A stretch of DNA of 64,000 nucleotides from Pseudomonas orientalis (GTDB taxonomy: Bacteria > Pseudomonadota > Gammaproteobacteria > Pseudomonadales > Pseudomonadaceae). Position numbers and translations under genes: made by a program. The stretch is from contig NZ_CP094351.1 of assembly GCF_022807995.1 (NCBI RefSeq), positions 2,883,001 to 2,947,000 on the forward strand. The letters run 5' to 3'. The notes beneath the pieces are model-generated. The model saw only the letters and a list, made by a program, of their open reading frames with translations. It was not told the DNA's origin and ran no database searches. Positions 17,980 to 27,650 of this stretch are shown one piece after another. Within the stretch, counting starts at the first letter, position 1; every line of letters begins with the position of its first letter.

Positions 17980-19889
17980 GCCAAGCCGCCGCCCGCCTCA
18001 TGGAACGCATCCTGCAACCGACGCCCGAACCGTTTGCCCTCCTGTACCGTCCGGAATCCAGCGGCCCCGGGCTGCTGAATGTGCTGATCGGCGAAATGAC
18101 GGAGCCACAGGTGCTGGCCGATATCGACCTGCCCGCCCCCTCGATCGGCGCCCCGCGCCTGGATGTACTGACGCTGATTCCCTACCGCCAGATCGCCGAA
18201 CGTGGCTTCGAGGCGGTGGACGATCAGTCGCCGTTGCTGGCGATGACGATTACCGAGCAGCAATCCATCGGCATCGAGCAATTGCTGGGGTTACTGCCCA
18301 ACGTGCCAATCCAGCTGAACAATGAACGCTTCGACCTCAGCGACGCCCGCTACGCCGAGATCGTCAGTCAGGTGATCGACAACGAAATCGGCTCCGGGGA
18401 AGGCGCCAACTTCGTGATCAAGCGCACTTTTCTGGCGGAGATCAGCGAGTACGGCCCGGCCAGTGCGCTGTCGTTCTTTCGGCATCTGCTGGAGCGCGAG
18501 AAAGGCGTCTATTGGACTTTCATCATTCACACCGGCAGCCGCACCTTCGTCGGCGCATCCCCCGAACGCCACATCAGCGTCAAGGATGGGCTCGCGGTGA
18601 TGAACCCCATCAGCGGCACTTACCGCTACCCGCCCGCAGGCCCCGACCTGGCAGAGGTCATGGACTTCCTGGCCGACCGCAAGGAAGCCGATGAACTGTA
18701 TATGGTGGTCGATGAAGAGCTGAAAATGATGGCGCGTATTTGCGAAGACGGCGGGCATGTCCTCGGCCCTTACCTGAAGGAAATGACGCACCTGGCGCAC
18801 ACCGAGTACTTCATCGAAGGCAAGACCCGTCGCGATGTGCGCGACATCCTCCACGAGACCCTGTTCGCCCCCACGGTCACCGGCAGCCCGCTGGAAAGCG
18901 CCTGCCGCGTGATCCGGCGCTATGAGCCGCAAGGCCGCGCGTACTACAGCGGCATGGCCGCGCTGATCGGCAGCGACGGCAAAGGCGGACGCTCCCTGGA
19001 CTCGGCGATCCTGATTCGCACCGCCGACATCGATGACAGCGGCCAGGTACGGATCAGCGTGGGTTCGACCATCGTGCGTCACTCCGAACCGATGACCGAA
19101 GCCGCCGAGAGCCGGGCCAAGGCGGCTGGCCTGATCGCCGCGCTGAAAAACCAGACGGCCTCGCGCTTCGGCGACCATCTGCAGGTGCGCGCGGCATTGG
19201 CCAGCCGCAATGCCTACGTCTCGGATTTCTGGTTGATGAACAGCCAGCAACGGCAACAGATCCAGGCCGACTTCAGCGGTCGCCAGGTGCTGATCGTCGA
19301 CGCCGAAGACACGTTCACCGCGATGATCGCCAAACAGCTGCGGGCGCTGGGCCTGGTGGTGACGGTGCGCAGCTTCAGCGACGAGTACAGTTTCGACGGT
19401 TACGACCTGGTGATCATGGGCCCTGGTCCTGGCAACCCGAGCGAAGTACAACTGCCGAAAATCAATCATCTGCATGTGGCCATCCGCTCCCTGCTCAGCC
19501 AGCAGCGGCCGTTTCTCGCGGTGTGCCTGAGCCATCAGGTGCTGAGCCTGTGCCTGGGCCTTGAGTTGCAACGCAAGGCTATTCCCAACCAGGGCGTGCA
19601 AAAGCAGATCGACCTGTTCGGCAGCGCCGAACGGGTGGGTTTCTACAACACCTTCGCGGCGCGCAGCGACAGTGACCGCCTGGACGTCGACGGCATCGGC
19701 AGCGTCGAGATCAGCCGCGACAGCGAGACCGGCGAGGTCCATGCGCTGCGTGGGCCGTCATTTGCCTCCATGCAGTTTCATGCCGAGTCGCTGCTGACCC
19801 AGGAAGGCCCGCGCATCATCGCCGACCTGCTGCGACATGCCCTCATCCACACCACGGTCGACAGCAGCGTTTCGGCCGCCGGGAGATAA
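17976..19889 (+). CDS. phzE: 2-amino-2-desoxyisochorismate synthase PhzE
   Basis: A 637-residue fusion of a chorismate-using synthase domain (about 1-400, anthranilate synthase component I-like) and a class I glutamine amidotransferase (about 435-625). It converts chorismate and glutamine to 2-amino-2-desoxyisochorismate, the branch point into phenazines. The amidotransferase triad is intact: Cys517 (AVCLSH), His602 and Glu604 (FHAES). The synthase part shows the conserved NPISGTYR and GSPLESA segments. ATGA overlap with phzD; phzF follows after 3 bases. Confidence 0.96.
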   Translation: MSQAAARLMERILQPTPEPFALLYRPESSGPGLLNVLIGEMTEPQVLADIDLPAPSIGAPRLDVLTLIPYRQIAERGFEAVDDQSPLLAMTITEQQSIGIEQLLGLLPNVPIQLNNERFDLSDARYAEIVSQVIDNEIGSGEGANFVIKRTFLAEISEYGPASALSFFRHLLEREKGVYWTFIIHTGSRTFVGASPERHISVKDGLAVMNPISGTYRYPPAGPDLAEVMDFLADRKEADELYMVVDEELKMMARICEDGGHVLGPYLKEMTHLAHTEYFIEGKTRRDVRDILHETLFAPTVTGSPLESACRVIRRYEPQGRAYYSGMAALIGSDGKGGRSLDSAILIRTADIDDSGQVRISVGSTIVRHSEPMTEAAESRAKAAGLIAALKNQTASRFGDHLQVRAALASRNAYVSDFWLMNSQQRQQIQADFSGRQVLIVDAEDTFTAMIAKQLRALGLVVTVRSFSDEYSFDGYDLVIMGPGPGNPSEVQLPKINHLHVAIRSLLSQQRPFLAVCLSHQVLSLCLGLELQRKAIPNQGVQKQIDLFGSAERVGFYNTFAARSDSDRLDVDGIGSVEISRDSETGEVHALRGPSFASMQFHAESLLTQEGPRIIADLLRHALIHTTVDSSVSAAGR

Positions 19890-19892
19890 ACC

Positions 19893-20729
19893 ATGCACCA
19901 CTACGTCATCATCGACGCTTTCGCCAGCGTCCCGCTGGAAGGCAATCCGGTCGCGGTGTTCTTTGACGCCGACGATTTGCCGCCCGAGCAAATGCAGCGC
20001 ATCGCTCGGGAAATGAATCTCTCGGAGACCACCTTTGTGCTCAAGCCGCGCAACGGCGGGGATGCACTGATCCGGATCTTCACACCGGTCAACGAACTCC
20101 CCTTCGCCGGACACCCGTTGCTGGGTACGGCCATCGCCCTGGGCGCGCATACCGACAACCACCGGCTGTACCTGGAAACCCGCATGGGCACCATCGCCTT
20201 TGAGCTGGAGCGCCAGAACGGCAGTGTCATCGCCGCCAGCATGGACCAGCCGATCCCGACCTGGACAGCCCTGGGCCGCGACGCTGAACTGCTCAAGGCC
20301 CTGGGGATCGACGCCTCGACCTTTCCCATCGAGATCTATCACAACGGCCCGCGCCATGTGTTTGTCGGCCTGCCGAGCATTGCAGCCTTGTCTGCCCTGC
20401 ACCCTGACCACCGGGCGCTGGCCAGCTTCCACGACATGGCGATCAACTGCTTTGCCGGCGCCGGACGGCATTGGCGCAGCCGGATGTTTTCACCGGCCTA
20501 CGGCGTTGTCGAAGATGCAGCCACAGGCTCCGCTGCCGGGCCATTGGCGATTCATCTCGCGCGCCATGGCCAGATAGCGTTCGGCCAGCCCGTGGAGATT
20601 TTACAAGGCGTGGAAATCGGCCGCCCGTCACTGATGTTCGCCAAAGCCGAGGGCCGCGCCGAGCAACTGACGCGGGTCGAGGTATCAGGCAACGGTGTTA
20701 CGTTCGGCCGGGGGACCATCGTGCTATGA
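19893..20729 (+). CDS. phzF: Dihydrohydroxyanthranilate isomerase PhzF
   Basis: A 278-residue isomerase of the PhzF/diaminopimelate-epimerase fold that shifts the double bond of trans-2,3-dihydro-3-hydroxyanthranilate to give the aminoketone that condenses into phenazine. The acid-base residue Glu45 (NLSETTF) and Asp208 ([13 protein letters not shown]) are at the numbers known for the P. fluorescens enzyme. The DAP-epimerase-like halves show [21 protein letters not shown] precedes the ATG. The stop overlaps the phzG start (ATGA). Confidence 0.96.
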   Translation: MHHYVIIDAFASVPLEGNPVAVFFDADDLPPEQMQRIAREMNLSETTFVLKPRNGGDALIRIFTPVNELPFAGHPLLGTAIALGAHTDNHRLYLETRMGTIAFELERQNGSVIAASMDQPIPTWTALGRDAELLKALGIDASTFPIEIYHNGPRHVFVGLPSIAALSALHPDHRALASFHDMAINCFAGAGRHWRSRMFSPAYGVVEDAATGSAAGPLAIHLARHGQIAFGQPVEILQGVEIGRPSLMFAKAEGRAEQLTRVEVSGNGVTFGRGTIVL

Positions 20730-21394
20730 ACAGCTCACTGCAAGGTCAGCCACTGTTGGGTAAAGGCATGTCGGAGTCCCTCACCGGCACCCTGGATGCG
20801 CCGTTCCCCGAATACCAGACACTGCCTGCCGACCCCATGGGTGTGCTGCACAATTGGCTGGAGCGTGCGCGCCGCGTCGGCATCCGCGAGCCCAGGGCAC
20901 TGGCGCTGGCCACCGCCGACAGCCAGGGCCGGCCCTCCACGCGGATCGTGGTCATCAGCGAAATCAGTGACACCGGCGTGTTGTTCAGCACCCATGCCGG
21001 CAGCCAGAAAGGCCGTGAACTGACCCACAACCCGTGGGCTTCGGGCGTGCTGTATTGGCGCGAAACCAGCCAGCAGATCATCCTCAATGGCCAGGCCGTG
21101 CGCTTGCCGGACGCCAAGGCTGACGAGGCGTGGCTCAAGCGCCCTTATGCCACGCACCCGATGTCGTCGGTGTCTCACCAGAGCGAAGAACTGCAGGATG
21201 TGCAGGCCATGCGCAACGCCGCCAGGCAACTGGCCGACGTGCCAGGCCCGCTGCCGCGTCCTGCGGGGTATTGCGTGTTCGAGTTGCGACTTGAATCCCT
21301 GGAGTTCTGGGGCAATGGGCGCGAACGCTTGCATGAGCGGCTGCGGTACGACCGTAGCGAAACCGGTTGGAGGGCGCGGCGTTTGCAGCCCTGA
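20726..21394 (+). CDS. phzG: FMN-dependent oxidase PhzG
   Basis: A 222-residue flavoprotein of the pyridoxamine-5'-phosphate oxidase family that oxidises (aromatises) the hexahydro/tetrahydrophenazine intermediates, last gene of the core operon. FMN/PNPOx-type features include STRIVVIS and [16 protein letters not shown], and it ends RARRLQP as in PNPOx. The start at 20726 comes from the ATGA overlap with phzF. A strong hairpin follows 20 bases after the stop, closing the operon. No phzH, phzM, phzO or phzS is seen next to it, so the core product should be phenazine-1-carboxylic acid. Confidence 0.95.
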   Translation: MNSSLQGQPLLGKGMSESLTGTLDAPFPEYQTLPADPMGVLHNWLERARRVGIREPRALALATADSQGRPSTRIVVISEISDTGVLFSTHAGSQKGRELTHNPWASGVLYWRETSQQIILNGQAVRLPDAKADEAWLKRPYATHPMSSVSHQSEELQDVQAMRNAARQLADVPGPLPRPAGYCVFELRLESLEFWGNGRERLHERLRYDRSETGWRARRLQP

Positions 21395-21413
21395 GTCGAT
21401 TCGACCCAGCCAC

Positions 21414-21442
21414 TGGGTGGGCGCCGGACTAGCGCCCACCCA
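21414..21442. terminator. Bidirectional terminator after phzG
   Basis: TGGGTGGGCGC and GCGCCCACCCA form a perfect 11-bp stem with a 7-base loop, followed on the plus strand by the A/T-rich ACACATTATTTA. It sits between the phzG stop (21394) and the convergent kinase-like gene, whose stop codon (21429-21431) is inside the loop and right arm. Confidence 0.8.
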
Positions 21443-22046
21443 ACACATTATTTATCTCGGAAACCACCCGCCTCGTCGCTTCCTCGATCGACCCTTCATT
21501 GCGGCATAAAACCCAACCCTGATCGGCAATCGCGCGTTCGAACGCATGGGTGCAGGCGGCATGTTCTTCCAGGGTGTGCAGCACCGTACTGTTGAGTCCC
21601 CGCCGGCGTGCCGCTGCCCTCGTCCATGAGGTCTGCGCGTCAGTGACGACCCCGACATGCAGGTCTGGCACCTGCACATGACGGTCGATGTTCAGTTGCA
21701 GAATCTGCGCAAACGGAATCAGCCGGCGAAAGGCTGCGTCAGACGGATACCAGCGGTCAATCAGGATGATGCTGTCGGCTGGCTGCCTGGTCAGTACGTG
21801 CCGGGAAATCCAGGCACGGCTGTCCGCGAACCGCTCACACACCGCCCATTCCAGTGCCGGGTTGGGATTTCGGACAAGTTGGTTGACCAGCGCCATGGTT
21901 TCACCCCGGTGGGGGTCGCTGTTTTTCTCACAAAGCCGGATCACCTTCTTATGATCGGCCCTCAGCGCTGCCGTCACGCTCTCCAGCAGGGTGGTCTTGC
22001 CGGTGCCCTTGGGCCCGTCCAGTGAAACGAACAGCGGGCGACTCAT
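21429..22046 (-). CDS. Thymidylate-kinase-like P-loop protein
   Basis: A 205-residue nucleoside/nucleotide kinase-like protein. A Walker A motif GPKGTGKTTL is near the N-terminus, DRWYPSDAAF resembles the DRY-type substrate motif of thymidylate kinases, and an Arg-rich lid-like stretch (RAAARRRGL) lies at about 160. I start at ATG 22046 (MSRPLF) because the fold begins there; an in-frame start 12 codons upstream is possible. It follows the HypX-like gene after 51 bases on the same strand, probably in one transcript. The housekeeping tmk gene usually sits by holB, so this is likely a divergent paralogue with an unknown substrate. Confidence 0.7.
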   Translation of the reverse strand: MSRPLFVSLDGPKGTGKTTLLESVTAALRADHKKVIRLCEKNSDPHRGETMALVNQLVRNPNPALEWAVCERFADSRAWISRHVLTRQPADSIILIDRWYPSDAAFRRLIPFAQILQLNIDRHVQVPDLHVGVVTDAQTSWTRAAARRRGLNSTVLHTLEEHAACTHAFERAIADQGWVLCRNEGSIEEATRRVVSEINNVLGGR

Positions 22047-22097
22047 CACTCTCTCGCCATCCTGTTCCGAAACATCAAGCATAGCATCGCAACTGGC

Positions 22098-23837
22098 TTA
22101 TCCAGCCATCCCCTGCGGGCTTTCCGGCAACGGCGTCTCGAACCTCAACGCCCAGGCCGCGATCAGACGCTGCGGCGTCCGGCAGGTTTTGCGCTTGAGG
22201 ACGAAGTTGCGGCACTTTTGCGCAAACTGCTGGCGGTCTTGCACCATGTCCAACTGCATCTGTGCCAGCTCCTGTTCACGGCAGCGTTCAACCTGTTCGA
22301 TATCCAGCGTGGCTTTACGCGTGCGTGCGTGCAGGTAACGCTCATCGGTCAGCGCGTCGCTGGCCTGTTGCAAAAGCCATAGGCCGAACGCGTGCGGGCA
22401 ACGCGGTCCGATGTCCTGAATCATGCCGTATTGCCGGGCCTGGAGGGCACTGACGGGCAGGCAGTCTTCGGTGAGCCTGTGCGCGACTTCAGCGCCGACG
22501 GCCCGTGGCAGGCTGTAGGTCCAGTATTCGGAACCATACAGTCCCATGCTTTTGTAATGCGGATTCAGGACGACGCCTTCGCGTGCCAACACGATATCGG
22601 CGGCCAGCGCGAGCATGACGCCGCCCGCGCCCGCACTGCCGGTCAGCCCACTGATCACCAGTTGCTCAGCGGTCAGAAGCTCCTGGCAGACATCGTCGAT
22701 GGCTTGAATGTTGGCCCAGGCTTCCAGCCCCGGCACCTGGGCAGCCTGGATGACGTTAAGGTGAACCCCGTTGGAAAAGCTGCCGCGACCGCCCTTGATC
22801 AACAGCACCTGGGTGTCTCGCCCCTTGGCCCAGCGCAACGCAGCCACCAGCCGGTGGCATTGTTCAGTGCTCATGGCACCGTTGTAGAACTCAAACGTCA
22901 GTTCGCCGACGTGACCGAACTCGCGATAGCGAATCGGTTGATAGGCCTGCGGATTGAACGCCTGTTGAGCGATGGAACTATCGAGCACCGGAACACCGGC
23001 CAGGCCCTCGGCCAGGATATGTCGCGCCGGTTGCTTGAAGGTCTCCTCCCCTGGCTGGGCCTTGTGCTTGAGCGAGCCGATCCACAGGCTGTGATCCCCG
23101 GTAGCCACCAGCACGGCGTCGTCCTGTACCGCAAGGATTTCTCCCGGCGTGCCCTGACGTGAATCCAGGTGCGCGTCGTACAGGTAATATTGCCCGCCCT
23201 GGAGGCTGGCCAACACACCGGGCTGGCCATCGGCGGCATCGATGCTGCGCTTGATGAAGGCTGCGCAATCGAACCAACTGAAGGTGCGGTCAGCCTGGGT
23301 CATGTTCGGCTGCAACCGCCCGATAACGCCCGGTTGCGTGTAGTCGAGCGGCACAGGGACGAAGCCCTTGGCGAATTTTTCCACCACGTCGCGGATGCAC
23401 ACCATCGCGGCGTCACTCACCGGGCCATTGTACAACTCGGATTTGCGCACATCGGCAGGCATGTCGAACTCACAGGTCGACCAGATCGGCCCGGCATCCA
23501 TTTCCTCCACCGCCTGCAGCGCCGTGACGCCCCAGCGCCCGACCTGCCCGGTAATGGCCCAGTCCAGCGCACTGGCGCCACGGTCACCGACAATGCCCGG
23601 ATGGATGATCACCACCGGGCGACGCGGATGGCTCCACAGTTGCTGTGGCACGCGGTCCTTCAGAAACGGGCAGATCACCAGGTCCGCGCCTGAATCCTCG
23701 ACCTGCCGACACACCGAGGCCTCATCCGTGAACACCACGACACTGGGGTCATGACCTGCCTGGCGCAACTCCAGCCAGGCCCGTTGGGTCAAACCGTTGA
23801 AGGCCGATGATAATAAAAGGATCTTGACTGATCGCAT
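22098..23837 (-). CDS. HypX/HoxX-like CO-forming protein (formyltransferase-crotonase fusion)
   Basis: A 579-residue two-domain protein. The N-terminal part (about 1-260) is a formyl-tetrahydrofolate transferase-like domain with FNGLTQR and HPGIVGDRGASALDWA. The C-terminal part (about 310-540) is an enoyl-CoA hydratase (crotonase) domain with GSAGAGGVMLALAADIV, LNPHYKSMGLYGSEYWTY and LPRAVG. These segments are hallmarks of HypX, which moves the formyl group to CoA and splits formyl-CoA into CO and water to supply the CO ligand of [NiFe]-hydrogenase. No hydrogenase or other hyp gene is in the window. The next gene encodes a kinase-like protein. The start ATG 23837 gives a normal HypX N-terminus. 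Confidence 0.85.
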   Translation of the reverse strand: MRSVKILLLSSAFNGLTQRAWLELRQAGHDPSVVVFTDEASVCRQVEDSGADLVICPFLKDRVPQQLWSHPRRPVVIIHPGIVGDRGASALDWAITGQVGRWGVTALQAVEEMDAGPIWSTCEFDMPADVRKSELYNGPVSDAAMVCIRDVVEKFAKGFVPVPLDYTQPGVIGRLQPNMTQADRTFSWFDCAAFIKRSIDAADGQPGVLASLQGGQYYLYDAHLDSRQGTPGEILAVQDDAVLVATGDHSLWIGSLKHKAQPGEETFKQPARHILAEGLAGVPVLDSSIAQQAFNPQAYQPIRYREFGHVGELTFEFYNGAMSTEQCHRLVAALRWAKGRDTQVLLIKGGRGSFSNGVHLNVIQAAQVPGLEAWANIQAIDDVCQELLTAEQLVISGLTGSAGAGGVMLALAADIVLAREGVVLNPHYKSMGLYGSEYWTYSLPRAVGAEVAHRLTEDCLPVSALQARQYGMIQDIGPRCPHAFGLWLLQQASDALTDERYLHARTRKATLDIEQVERCREQELAQMQLDMVQDRQQFAQKCRNFVLKRKTCRTPQRLIAAWALRFETPLPESPQGMAG

Positions 23838-23974
23838 GGCTGACTCTTCCCTGAGAGGTGCGACCAGGGAGGCGCGTTGGACCTTCCTGGTCTTCGATGG
23901 AGACCCAAGGCTACAGCGCGAGCCAGCGAGGACACCTGATCAGGATCAATGATGCGCCCTCTATAAACGATGGA

Positions 23975-24985
23975 TTAGCTGATCTTGATAACAACCTTGC
24001 CGAACGGGCCGCGCGCCAGATGCTCGTAGGCTTCACGCGCCTGTTCGAAGGGGTAGACGTGATCGATCACCGGGCGGATGTGGTGGGTGTTAAGGAACGC
24101 GTTCATCCGATCGAATGACGAGCGTGGGGCGACCGCAATGCCACGGAGTGTCGTTTGGCGGAAGATCAACGGCATCAAGTTCACGTTAGCCGTCTGGCCG
24201 GTAAGAAAGCCAATCTGGGCAATGCGGCCACCCACTTTGGTTGCCTGAATGGAGTCGTTGATACCTTCGCCGCCAGCGACGTCCAGAAGCAGGTCTACGC
24301 CCATACCGTCGGTGAGTTTCAATACTTCAGCCGCCCAGTCAGGGGTTTTACGGTAGTTGATGCCAGCCATCGCGCCCAGCTCGATGACCGCATCGAGGTT
24401 TTCATCGCGGCTGGAAGTGACGATGACCTTGGCACCCAGGGCCATAGCGATTTGCGCGGCAAAGATGGACACGCCGCCGGTGCCCTGGACCAGCACAGTC
24501 TGGCCCGCTTCGATCCGGCCGAAATCCACCAGCGAGTACCAAGCGGTCAATGCCGCGATGGGAAGGGTCGAGGCCTCTTCGTCGCTCATGTCATCGGGGG
24601 CACGCACTGCGCTGTCTTCATGGATGATCATGAATTCAGCCAGGCCACCCGGCAGTGGTGAGCCGAGGCAGTAGTCTGGTTCGTCGTGGGCAGGCATGCC
24701 GTCGATCCAGCGCGAGTACAGGTGCGAGTTGACACGGTCGCCTACGGCGAATCGGCTTACGCCCTCGCCCACGGCCACGACAGTGCCCGCCGCGTCGCTG
24801 ACAGGGATCAGCGGCTTGGGAACTTTATGCGGCTCATAGATCCCGTCCACAATCGCCTTGTCGCGAAAGTTGAGGGACACAGCGCCGACCCTGACCAGCA
24901 GCTCACCGGCCTTGGGGATGGGCGTTTGAGTCTCGCCCTGTTTGAGATGTTCAAGACCAAAATCCTGCAGCAGCCAAGCTTTCAT
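23975..24985 (-). CDS. Zinc-type alcohol dehydrogenase/quinone oxidoreductase-like (MDR) protein
   Basis: A 336-residue medium-chain dehydrogenase/reductase. The GroES-like N-terminal domain has SLNFRDKAIVDG and PVSDAAGTVVAVGEGV, and the NAD(P)-binding motif is GTGGVSIFAAQ. The catalytic-zinc Cys/His pattern of true alcohol dehydrogenases is largely missing, so zinc-free quinone- or enone-reductase activity is also possible. ATG 24985 is preceded by GGAGTAAGAAT, which decides the start over an upstream in-frame codon. It is divergent from a LysR regulator 169 bases away that probably controls it. Confidence 0.85.
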   Translation of the reverse strand: MKAWLLQDFGLEHLKQGETQTPIPKAGELLVRVGAVSLNFRDKAIVDGIYEPHKVPKPLIPVSDAAGTVVAVGEGVSRFAVGDRVNSHLYSRWIDGMPAHDEPDYCLGSPLPGGLAEFMIIHEDSAVRAPDDMSDEEASTLPIAALTAWYSLVDFGRIEAGQTVLVQGTGGVSIFAAQIAMALGAKVIVTSSRDENLDAVIELGAMAGINYRKTPDWAAEVLKLTDGMGVDLLLDVAGGEGINDSIQATKVGGRIAQIGFLTGQTANVNLMPLIFRQTTLRGIAVAPRSSFDRMNAFLNTHHIRPVIDHVYPFEQAREAYEHLARGPFGKVVIKIS

Positions 24986-25154
24986 ATTCTTACTCCAAGC
25001 GATGAGGGGCGCGCCGACAAATTCGGCTGTGCCCAAGCTGGAGGCATTGTTTCTTTCTATGCGCGCTGGATAAACAGCCCTTGAAGCACAAGATTGTTAT
25101 CAATCCAATTACAATCGAGCTCACTCACGTAACGGTTCAAATAAAGGCCTGACA

Positions 25155-26054
25155 ATGAACATGATCGAGGCGATGGAAATCTACGTGGCGGTGGTTGAGC
25201 AAGGCAGCTATACCCGCGCTGCCGAGTCACTGAGGCTTCACCGGCCCGCGCTTTCCAAAGCGATTCAGAATCTTGAACAGGAACTCAACGTCCAGCTTTT
25301 GCATCGCACGACCCGCAGGATCCACGTAACGCCTGAAGGGGAGGAGTTCTATGGTCGATGCAAGCAACTGCTGGCCGATCTGTCTGAGACGGTGGCGTGG
25401 TTTTCACCGGATCGACCTGCCCGGGGAAAGCTCAGGGTGGATGTTCCGGTGACCCTCGCCAAGGCGTTCATCATCCCTTCACTTCCAAAGTTCCGGGCTC
25501 TGTATCCGGAAATCGAGTTGATTCTCGGGTCTTCGGATCACCAGGTTGACTTGATCGCTCACGGCGTGGATTGTGCCGTGCGGCTAGGAGAACTTGACTC
25601 CTCAAGCCTGATTGCCAAAAGAATCGGCACCGTGTCCATGGTCACCTGCGCCGCGCCGGCCTACCTGGAACAGTACGGCACCCCTACCACCTTTGAAGCG
25701 TTATCCGATCACCTTGCGGTCAACTTCCTGATTGATCATCGCCAGCAAATCATGCCCTGGAGGTTTCAAACCGAGGGTCAAAGCCTGACGGTGACATTGA
25801 AAAGCGGCATCGTGGTCGATGACTCGCAAGCCTTCCTCAGCTGCGGCTTGGCGGGGTTGGGTATCCTGCAAGGCTTGCGTCCCTCGCTGCAGCCTCACAT
25901 CGAGTCGGGCGAACTGATTGAGATTCTGCCGGATCTGCACAGCATCCCCAAACCGGTCTCGCTGCTTCTTACCGAGCGCAAATACCGTTCGCCCAAAGTG
26001 CGCGCTTTCATGGATTGGCTCGTCGCTGTGTTTGCCGAGAAAGGGCTCGGTTAG
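25155..26054 (+). CDS. LysR-family regulator of the adjacent dehydrogenase
   Basis: A 299-residue LysR-type transcriptional regulator. The winged helix-turn-helix covers about residues 1-60 (GSYTRAAESLRLHRPALSKAIQNLE) and an effector-binding domain of the CrgA-like subgroup fills the rest (DLIAHGVDCAVRLGEL). It begins MNMIEAMEIYVAVVEQGSYT. Divergent from the MDR dehydrogenase, the typical layout of a LysR protein and its target. Confidence 0.93.
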   Translation: MNMIEAMEIYVAVVEQGSYTRAAESLRLHRPALSKAIQNLEQELNVQLLHRTTRRIHVTPEGEEFYGRCKQLLADLSETVAWFSPDRPARGKLRVDVPVTLAKAFIIPSLPKFRALYPEIELILGSSDHQVDLIAHGVDCAVRLGELDSSSLIAKRIGTVSMVTCAAPAYLEQYGTPTTFEALSDHLAVNFLIDHRQQIMPWRFQTEGQSLTVTLKSGIVVDDSQAFLSCGLAGLGILQGLRPSLQPHIESGELIEILPDLHSIPKPVSLLLTERKYRSPKVRAFMDWLVAVFAEKGLG

Positions 26055-26202
26055 CCAGAGTGGCGCGTTCAGTTATCCAGCCATGGCTGATAAGAGCACG
26101 CTCACCCGCTACTGGTTTTATTTTGAATCACGGCGCCTGACAGTCATCAAACGAACAGGCCCTGCTCGGGTATCGCCTGTCAATCGTAAGGGAGAAGCGC
26201 CC

Positions 26203-26427
26203 ATGTTCGATAAACCGCACTACCTCGTCAGTTTCATCCTCGACAACCAGCCCCAGAGTCGCGCCCTTGACTACGAGGGCGATCTGGACCCGCAACTGGC
26301 CGAATCCCTGCTCAGGCAGCGCTTCGCCGAGCTCAAGGATGCGCGGTTGAGTGACGTCCAAGTGCAAAAACGCACTAAACCGGCTGATGAGGGCCACGAT
26401 ATTCCGGGGCACTATCAGCAGCCATAA
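26203..26427 (+). CDS. Hypothetical 74-residue protein
   Basis: I do not recognise this protein. AAGGGAG stands upstream of ATG 26203 and the product starts MFDKPHYLVSF. It is small, soluble and charged, with no signal or membrane segment. It converges on the small gene at 26450 with a 22-base gap. Confidence 0.65.
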   Translation: MFDKPHYLVSFILDNQPQSRALDYEGDLDPQLAESLLRQRFAELKDARLSDVQVQKRTKPADEGHDIPGHYQQP

Positions 26428-26449
26428 GTGGCCCTGGTCCCTCCCGAAT

Positions 26450-26680
26450 TCAATCGATGGGACCAATATTGATCGTGCGATCAGCGCCCAGCCCCTCGAC
26501 CTTGGCGAGGACTTCGCTGGGCGTGCGCGCGGAAAACGTCAGCACATAGCCCATGCCGCTGCCGTCCTCCTCCACCGACGTCACCCACAACTCGACCTCG
26601 TCCGCCGCCAGGCCTATGGCATTGCCGATCGAGCGGTTGCGCGCTTCTGAATTGGTGTCGCCCGCTGGGTAGTCGTTCAT
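26450..26680 (-). CDS. Hypothetical 76-residue protein
   Basis: An unrecognised small protein. The start at 26680 is fixed by a near-consensus AGGAGG 7 bases before the ATG. It has a SVEEDGSGMGYVLTFSA strand-like segment and an acidic C-terminus ending INIGPID. No localisation signal is visible. Confidence 0.65.
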   Translation of the reverse strand: MNDYPAGDTNSEARNRSIGNAIGLAADEVELWVTSVEEDGSGMGYVLTFSARTPSEVLAKVEGLGADRTINIGPID

Positions 26681-26876
26681 CTGCAAACCTCCTATACCTG
26701 TGAAGACGCTCTTTTCACCATAGACGGCCGACATCCCGCAGGGTTCGTTTTTTTGCCGCGCCAGACGCGCATCTACCGTTCATCACCCGCACCGCGTATT
26801 TTTTTAAAACTCGTGGGGTTTGGCTGATCAAAATCAGATGTGGACTATTCACTCATGACTGACGATTGGAGGACTC

Positions 26877-27137
26877 ATGAACCACGCCACCCCGGATTTG
26901 CCATGCGCCTGCCCAGGCTGCACTTGCCAGGTGAGCGACGCCGCCCACCATCAACGCGACGGTAAAGCGTACTGCAGCCAGGCATGCGCCGACCGGCATC
27001 CAGGCGGACAGCCGTGCCCGAATGCCGAATGCCATTGCGAGTCGAGTGTGAAGGTGCAGGACCGTGCGGTCAGCGATAGCCAGCTCGACGAGGCGATCGA
27101 AGAAACCTTCCCGGCCAGCGATCCGATATCCCCTTGA
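26877..27137 (+). CDS. Bacterial metallothionein (SmtA/BmtA family)
   Basis: An 86-residue metal-binding protein. The Cys/His pattern (CACPGCTC, then YCSQAC, HPGGQPCPNAECHCE) is that of SmtA-type metallothioneins, which chelate zinc or cadmium in the cytosol. An extra charged tail of about 30 residues (SDSQLDEAIEETFPASDP) follows the metal domain; such tails are known in Pseudomonas metallothioneins and also stand alone in other small proteins. GGAGG lies just before the ATG. Confidence 0.9.
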   Translation: MNHATPDLPCACPGCTCQVSDAAHHQRDGKAYCSQACADRHPGGQPCPNAECHCESSVKVQDRAVSDSQLDEAIEETFPASDPISP

Positions 27138-27150
27138 TAACGTCTCGGTC

Positions 27151-27247
27151 CAAATGTGGGAGGGGGCTTGCTCCCGATAGAGGTGTGTCAGTCTCAGTAT
27201 CTGTAACTGAACCACCGCCATCGGGGGCAAGCCCCCTCCCACATTTG
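27151..27247. repeat. REPIN, GTGGGAGGGGG type
   Basis: Two inverted copies of the REP element GTGGGAGGGGGCTTGC(C/T)CCC with outer CAAATGTGGG/CCCACATTTG arms, downstream of the metallothionein gene. Same family as repeats at 39421, 58658 and 63539. Confidence 0.85.
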
Positions 27248-27262
27248 GACCGCGGCTGTCTA

Positions 27263-27650
27263 GACAACTCTGTAGCGCCCAAGCCTAACCACGATGCGCA
27301 GCGAGTCGCTTTTGATCTTGATCTTAGGCGCCCCGTTAAACCACGCTGGCCGAACGCAGGCTTGAATCCGTGGGTAACCCGGCAGGACGCCGGGTTAGCC
27401 GCACTGGGCCAGGGATGGCCCATTGCGGCGGCCCACGGATTCAAGCCGGAGAGAGGGCACACCGAGCCTAAGCGAGGTGCCGAGTGGTGGGGCAAGAGCG
27501 TTTTGCTTACTTTTGCGCTTTTCAAAAGTGAGCCGCTGTAAAAGCGGAACCATTAGCAGCCGTTACCGCAGAAACGGATATGTACTCGATCTGATCCAAT
27601 ATCCTGGTCGGCCCGGAGGCCGCCATCGGGGGCAAGCCCCCTCCCACAGG
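27263..27650. repeat. Large intergenic repeat, copy 1
   Basis: About 390 bases nearly identical to 35328-35735. It begins CAACTCTGTAGCGC, contains TTAGGCGCCCCGTTAAACC, two inner hairpins (AACCCGGCAGGACGCCGGGTT and GGGCCAGGGATGGCCC) enclosed by arms of an outer inverted repeat (GGCTTGAATCCGTGGG/CCCACGGATTCAAGCC), and ends with a REP half-site. The outer arms are only 16 bp here, whereas copy 2 keeps 25. Several open frames inside are composed of the repeat and I do not call them genes. The stretch 27138-27736 holds nothing else. Confidence 0.85.
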
